Assembly (NCBI RefSeq): GCF_030403435.1
Contig: NZ_JAUEPH010000001.1
Span: 248,001-312,000 of the forward strand
Reading direction: 5' to 3'
From: Algoriphagus sediminis
GTDB lineage: Bacteria; Bacteroidota; Bacteroidia; Cytophagales; Cyclobacteriaceae
Length of the DNA: 64,000 nucleotides
The notes under the pieces are model-generated. The model ran no database searches, was not told the origin of the DNA, and was given only the letters and a program-made list of their open reading frames with translations. The position numbers were made by a program, and so were the translations under genes. Shown piece by piece: positions 59,868-64,000 of the stretch; position 1 is the stretch's first letter, and each line of letters opens with the position of its first letter.

Positions 59868-59962
59868 AATAATTTTTCTTTAGATCAATTTTAATTAAGA
59901 GATCCTGGACATTTGTTGTGTACAGTTTTTCCAGTCCTTGTATCTTTCAGGAAAAATCTGAA

Positions 59963-60721
59963 ATGAAGAACTATCTCCTCATTCTTTTCACCCTCTTTTT
60001 GTTTACAGCCTGTTCGGAATCAAAGAAACCCTTACCCGATCTTGATCCCGGTTTTGAAAAGGTTCTTGAAGCTCATGGTGATTGGGAAAAGTTTTATCAA
60101 GGCAAAGCTTTTAGCTATCAAATGATTCATGAAACTAACCTAACCAAGGAGACTCACTTCATTAATCTTGAAACAAGAGAAACCAGAATTGATGCGGATA
60201 ATTTTCAGATAGGTTTTGACGGTGAGCAAGCTTGGATCAGCCCGAACAGGGAATCATTCGGAGGTAACTCAGTAAGGTTTTACCATAATCTGTATTTCTA
60301 CTTTTTCGCTATTCCTTATGTTTTTACAGACCCAGGAGTCACGGTGACCAAAGTTGAAAATAAAACCGTCAATGGTACTTCTTACGAAACTTTTGCCGCG
60401 AGCTTTGAAGCTGATAAAGGAGATAGTCCAAATGATCAATATTACATGCTTATCAATCCAGAAAGTAATCGAATAGAGTATCTACTTTATACCGTAACTT
60501 ATTATGGCAATCCAGACCCTGCCTTTAGTGCGCTCAAATATGATGATTACAGAGATGCAGGCGGACTTTCCTTTCCTCGTTTGTTGACGGGTTACACCTA
60601 CCAGGATGATTCCACCAAAAGAGTAAGGTATCAGGTGAGCTTTTCGGATGCCTTAATTTTAGATGAGGCTTTTGATAAATCGCTTTTCGAAAAGCCGGAA
60701 ACTGGAGTGTTTGCGGATTAA
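59963..60721 (+). CDS. DUF6503-like lipoprotein
   Basis: ATG 59963 gives a lipoprotein signal (MKNYLLILFTLFLFTAC, Cys17); an in-frame ATG at 59918 would add 15 residues. The remainder has EKVLEAHGDWEKFYQGKAFSY, NLETRETRIDADNFQIGFDG and YYGNPDPAFSALKYDDYRDAGGLSFP, the layout of the Bacteroidota DUF6503 group, of which no function is known. It is divergent from the PepSY gene and could share the palindromic operator. Its stop overlaps the convergent transglutaminase stop at TTAA (60718-60721). Confidence 0.75.
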   Translation: MKNYLLILFTLFLFTACSESKKPLPDLDPGFEKVLEAHGDWEKFYQGKAFSYQMIHETNLTKETHFINLETRETRIDADNFQIGFDGEQAWISPNRESFGGNSVRFYHNLYFYFFAIPYVFTDPGVTVTKVENKTVNGTSYETFAASFEADKGDSPNDQYYMLINPESNRIEYLLYTVTYYGNPDPAFSALKYDDYRDAGGLSFPRLLTGYTYQDDSTKRVRYQVSFSDALILDEAFDKSLFEKPETGVFAD

Positions 60722-61581
60722 TCTTTCACTTCATTGATTTTCACCTCAGTGAACAATTCACTTTTGCCTTCTCCAAAAAATTTACCCTGAACGGGAAGTG
60801 TTTTTTGAGGATCTGGATGATGAGCTAGTGGGACATAATTATGCCCAACCAATAATCCCAAACTAGGATCCAAGCCAATCCACGAAGCACCTGGGATGTA
60901 AACCTCAATCCAGGCATGCAATTCATGTCCCGATTCAATTTCGGGATTAAAGGCGTACCCACTCACAAACCTGGTTGCCAAGCCTATGCTTCCTAGCATA
61001 TGCATCTGCATCCAAGCCAGATCACGGCATGAACCCTCCTTTTTTGAATAAGTAAATTCCGGTGACCAAAGATCCTGTTCCATACGGATTTGATGCTTCC
61101 AGCAAGAGTAAATACTAGATGTCAATTTCACCAGAAAGTCTAGCAAATTTGAAGAACCTGAAAAAATCTCAACCAAGTCGGATTCAAAAACCTGACCTCC
61201 CTCCTTCCTAATAAAGAAATTCAGATAATCTTTTTCTTCATTCGAATATTGGAAAGCAGGAAGTGAGTCGTCTTTTGGCTCCACTTCGAATTCAGGGTCA
61301 ATAAGAAAATTAAAGGGATTGAATTCACTGGATATGAGCACGATTTCATTCTTAATAGAGAGGAAATCAAGAGGCTCTTTAAACCAGATCTGAGAATATT
61401 GATTTCCAAACAAATCTGTGCGGACAGAACTAGAATCAGGTGTTGGATTCATTTCCAATCCCCAATCAATCAACCTTTGGTTTGGTTGAATTTGTGGGAT
61501 CAAAAAGAGATCATGAAGACCTAAACTAATCTTATTATCATATTGATATTCAGTAAGATGCGATATTTTAAGTTTGAGCAT
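60718..61581 (-). CDS. Transglutaminase-like cysteine protease-fold protein (Anbu operon)
   Basis: A 287-residue protein with an N-terminal bacterial-transglutaminase beta domain (about 1-90) and the core with Cys185 (GSCRDLAWM), His222 (GHELHAWIEVY) and Asp238 (IGLDPSLG). Such proteins travel with Anbu, alpha-E and circularly permuted ATP-grasp genes, as here. It is the last gene; its start is 5 bp after the Anbu stop. Probably acts on a peptide or amide bond, but no substrate is known. Confidence 0.92.
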   Translation of the reverse strand: MLKLKISHLTEYQYDNKISLGLHDLFLIPQIQPNQRLIDWGLEMNPTPDSSSVRTDLFGNQYSQIWFKEPLDFLSIKNEIVLISSEFNPFNFLIDPEFEVEPKDDSLPAFQYSNEEKDYLNFFIRKEGGQVFESDLVEIFSGSSNLLDFLVKLTSSIYSCWKHQIRMEQDLWSPEFTYSKKEGSCRDLAWMQMHMLGSIGLATRFVSGYAFNPEIESGHELHAWIEVYIPGASWIGLDPSLGLLVGHNYVPLAHHPDPQKTLPVQGKFFGEGKSELFTEVKINEVKD

Positions 61582-61586
61582 TCGGA

Positions 61587-62330
61587 TTAAGCGTCTGGCC
61601 AGGGTATCACCTGTTGATCCAGCGAATTACTTAGGATATCCGCGGGTAAATCCCTAATCGCACTTTTCAGTCTTTCATTCCAAAAATTCGAGATATGCTC
61701 TAACTCCTCCCTGGAAAATCGCCTCTCGGAAATATGATAGCTGTCATTCGAAAGAACCACTGTATCAATAGGGAAATCCACATCATTCACCGAAATCCTA
61801 GTGGCGTCGAAGGAAAGAAAAGCACATTTCAGTGCGTATTCAAGAGAATTCTCATAAGAAAGAGATCTTTTGAGCACTGGGTTTCCAAAGCCTGAATTCC
61901 CGATAATGACAAAAGGAGTACCCTGCATTACCTCTATCCAGTTTCCCTGCGGATAAAGAAGATACAATTTGGGCTCTTTGTCATCCTCTAGCTGACCACC
62001 AATGATAGAAAACAGATTAAAATCCAGACCAGATTCTGTCAGATGATCTTTATCTTCATCTGCCACGGCTCTTATCTGCTTACCAAATTCATTCACGGCA
62101 TGGTAAAGCTTCGTAAATGACTCGTCCTTATTTTCGATGACTTCGGTAAAATAGGTGATCGCTTTATCCCGAACGGACCTTAAACCTGAAGTCATTATGA
62201 AGAAGGAATGCTTTTCACGATTTACAGTGAATACCTTCTTCGCTGAGGTCGTTTCCGTCCCTGTGGTGATACGGGTATCGGAAAGTCCTACGATTCCATT
62301 CTTAGTTTTGATACCTAGGCAAAACGTCAT
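61587..62330 (-). CDS. Anbu (proteasome-beta-like peptidase)
   Basis: A 247-residue N-terminal-nucleophile hydrolase of the proteasome homologue family Anbu. After removal of Met the first residue is Thr1 (TFCLGIKTKNGIVGLSDTRI), with Asp17 and Arg19 (SDTR) and the Lys near 30-31 in TSAKKVF, as in other proteasome beta folds. Biochemical activity of Anbu proteins is poorly resolved. It is flanked by the alpha-E gene (overlap of 1 bp) and the transglutaminase, the usual set. Confidence 0.92.
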   Translation of the reverse strand: MTFCLGIKTKNGIVGLSDTRITTGTETTSAKKVFTVNREKHSFFIMTSGLRSVRDKAITYFTEVIENKDESFTKLYHAVNEFGKQIRAVADEDKDHLTESGLDFNLFSIIGGQLEDDKEPKLYLLYPQGNWIEVMQGTPFVIIGNSGFGNPVLKRSLSYENSLEYALKCAFLSFDATRISVNDVDFPIDTVVLSNDSYHISERRFSREELEHISNFWNERLKSAIRDLPADILSNSLDQQVIPWPDA

Positions 62331-63307
62331 TATTGAGGTGTTGAGTGCTGCGCAAAGTTATCTCTTATTGTGAAGAAGTTGCTATCTATTTTATTTGAAA
62401 TACCATTGATTTTAATCTGCAAATCATCCAGATATTCATGAAGCCCATAGGAGATTATCTCGTCCACCTCGGCAAACTCTAGTTTTGACTTAAGGCTACC
62501 AATGGCTTTTTCTGCAGAATTTTTAAATCCTTCTTCATCATTGCCCGATATTTTGTGTAAACATTTCTCCGCTTCACGTATGCAGAAATAAATTGATCTA
62601 GGAAAGTACTTGTTCAAAGTCAAAAACTCCACTACGCTTGAGGGATTGATATTTCCGTACACTCTGCGATAAGTATTGAAAGCGGTCACTGACTTCAAAA
62701 GAGCCATCCAGTGTAGAAAATCAATCGGACTACCCACTTCTTCCTCGTTTGGGAGTAAAATATGATACTTCACATCCAGAATTCGTGAAGTCTTATCGGC
62801 CCTTTCCAGAAACTGACCCAGACGGCTAAAATACCATCCTTCCACTCTAGCCACACTGCTGTCCGCAAGACCATAAATCAGCAGAATCTGATTCTTAATC
62901 TTTAGAAAGAATTTCCGGGGATCTTCCTTAGTCCAGATTTTCTTTTTTTGTCCGGACTGCATAAAATGATAAAGTTCATTGGTCTTTTCCCAAGTCTCTT
63001 TACTCAAATTCTCCCGTATTATTCTGGCGTTTTCCCGAGCATTTCTTATCGCAGAAAACATTGAATTGGGATTATTTTCATCAAAGCCCAGGAAGAAAAG
63101 CACCTGTTCACTCGAATAGCCATCATTTGAGGCCTCATAGACGTCCAGATCACCTGTTGCTGCTACCAGGGGCATCCATTGCTCCTTCATACCAACAGGC
63201 AAATCCTGCATCAGATTAAAATTCACATCTATGAAGCGGGCATAATTTTCTGCGCGCTCCAGATATCGTCCTAGCCAATAAATACTATTTGCAACTCTAC
63301 TAAGCAT
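62330..63307 (-). CDS. Alpha-E domain protein (Anbu operon)
   Basis: The conserved opening MLSRVANSIYWLGRYLERAENYARF places the start at ATG 63307; a start at 63352 would add 15 residues. An all-helical protein of about 325 residues with PLVAATGDLDVYEA, WYFSRLGQFLERADKTSRILDVKYH and VVEFLTLNKYFPRSIYFCI, as in COG2307 alpha-E proteins. It is a constant partner of the circularly permuted ATP-grasp protein, 10 bp upstream here. No direct catalytic motif is visible. Confidence 0.93.
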   Translation of the reverse strand: MLSRVANSIYWLGRYLERAENYARFIDVNFNLMQDLPVGMKEQWMPLVAATGDLDVYEASNDGYSSEQVLFFLGFDENNPNSMFSAIRNARENARIIRENLSKETWEKTNELYHFMQSGQKKKIWTKEDPRKFFLKIKNQILLIYGLADSSVARVEGWYFSRLGQFLERADKTSRILDVKYHILLPNEEEVGSPIDFLHWMALLKSVTAFNTYRRVYGNINPSSVVEFLTLNKYFPRSIYFCIREAEKCLHKISGNDEEGFKNSAEKAIGSLKSKLEFAEVDEIISYGLHEYLDDLQIKINGISNKIDSNFFTIRDNFAQHSTPQ

Positions 63308-63317
63308 AAATCTCTTT

Positions 63318-64000
63318 TTAATATAAAACCCAAGTATCCTTACTTCCTCCACCCTGAGAGCTGTTCACTACCAAAGAGCCCTTCTTTAAGGCTACTCTGG
63401 TCAAGGCTCCAGGAATCACTTCAATGCCGTTCCCATATAAAATGTACGGACGTAGGTCCACATGTCTTCCTTCTATCCCATCTTCACAGAGAGTAGGAAC
63501 AGTCGACAAGGAAAGCGTAGGCTGGGCAATGTAATTTTTAGGATTATTTTTTATTAACTCTCTGAATTTATCATGCTCTTCTTCGGTTGCTTTCGGTCCG
63601 ATAAGCATGCCATATCCTCCAGCAGCATTGGTTTCTTTCACTACCAGCTCATGAATATTTTCAAGAACATACTCCCTCTGATCATTCTCTCGGCATAGGT
63701 AGGTGGGTACGTTATTAAGGATAGGTTCCTCATTCAGGTAGTATTTAATTATTTGTGGGACATAGGCATAGACAGCTTTATCATCAGCAACTCCAGTCCC
63801 AGGTGCATTTGCAAGAGCAATATTTCCAGCCTTGTATGCATCAAAAATACCGGGTACTCCCAGCATGGATTGCGGATTAAAGGTCAATGGATCCAAAAAG
63901 GTATCATCAATCCTTCGATACAACACATCAATTTGTCGCAGTCCCTTGGTCGTTTGCATGTACACTTTTTGGTCTTCGACCAAAAGATCCACACCAGACA
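63318..64000 (-). CDS. Circularly permuted ATP-grasp protein (C-terminal part, truncated by window edge)
   Basis: The frame stays open to the window end, so the protein N terminus is missing. The visible 225-odd residues show [82 protein letters not shown] and [27 protein letters not shown], which are the COG2308 landmarks. The family is thought to ligate amino acids or peptides. The final [10 protein letters not shown] motif shows that the C terminus is complete. Confidence 0.92.
   Translation of the reverse strand, partial: SGVDLLVEDQKVYMQTTKGLRQIDVLYRRIDDTFLDPLTFNPQSMLGVPGIFDAYKAGNIALANAPGTGVADDKAVYAYVPQIIKYYLNEEPILNNVPTYLCRENDQREYVLENIHELVVKETNAAGGYGMLIGPKATEEEHDKFRELIKNNPKNYIAQPTLSLSTVPTLCEDGIEGRHVDLRPYILYGNGIEVIPGALTRVALKKGSLVVNSSQGGGSKDTWVLY

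Noticed and set aside
1-64000. tRNA, rRNA, riboswitch, insertion sequence or prophage in the window
   Set aside because: Reading the short intergenic gaps on both strands showed no cloverleaf with a GGTTCGAATCC-like arm, no conserved riboswitch core, and no transposase or phage gene.

Overview
The window reads as an ordinary chromosomal segment of a Bacteroidota bacterium, most likely order Cytophagales and close to Cyclobacteriaceae/Algoriphagus. Three things support this. Several genes carry -7 boxes of the Bacteroidota form TAnnTTTG. The gene families are typical of the phylum: BT_3928-type DoxX protein, DUF1599, SDR-type threonine dehydrogenase, FadL-like and PorG-like barrels, and a CsgG with a long C-terminal extension. 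Lipoprotein signals of the form LxxC are also common. The genus is an inference. I see no rRNA, tRNA, CRISPR array, insertion sequence or prophage.

Layout. 1-7.5 kb: a truncated DUF547 lipoprotein, a Crp/Fnr regulator with a rhodanese, a HsdR_N-like and a ComEA-like protein, hemA, a WG-repeat protein, and floA with nfeD. 7.6-18.4 kb: proS, a low-complexity Gly/Trp then Arg/Ser lipoprotein, a FadL-like barrel, aroK, BT_3928, DUF1599, folP, cdaA, and the divergent threonine-degradation pair kbl/tdh. 18.4-23.4 kb: a complete curli operon (two curlin-repeat subunits, csgE, csgF, csgG and an extra lipoprotein). Its upstream region carries sites on an exact 21-bp pitch. 23.4-33.9 kb: arsC-like, hemL, a periplasmic-binding/TPR lipoprotein-type protein, guaA, a phosphotriesterase-like lipoprotein, a ligase-associated exonuclease homologue, a flavin reductase, and a pterin cluster (PTPS, folE and an SDR lacking the catalytic Tyr).

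34-46 kb: two L,D-transpeptidases tail to tail, the second at the end of a Kdo-synthesis operon (GNAT-nitrilase, kdsC, kdsA, ldt); MscS; surface barrels; an exported RidA; two GNATs; and a truncated-globin/bestrophin-like/CotH-like operon. 46-49 kb: a GH144-like lipoprotein, a DUF1579-like protein and an M23 peptidase. 49.1-55.4 kb: a tightly packed seven-gene catabolic-looking operon (SDR, ROK kinase, SIS isomerase, Gfo/Idh/MocA, core-MetE, DeoC, UlaG-like lactonase). Its substrate is not obvious, and it is the best candidate here for an undescribed pathway. 55.4-60.7 kb: a TMTC-like membrane TPR protein, a secreted unknown, and a PepSY membrane protein with a palindromic operator candidate. 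60.7-64 kb: the 3' part of an Anbu proteasome-homologue operon (transglutaminase, Anbu, alpha-E, circularly permuted ATP-grasp), cut by the window end.
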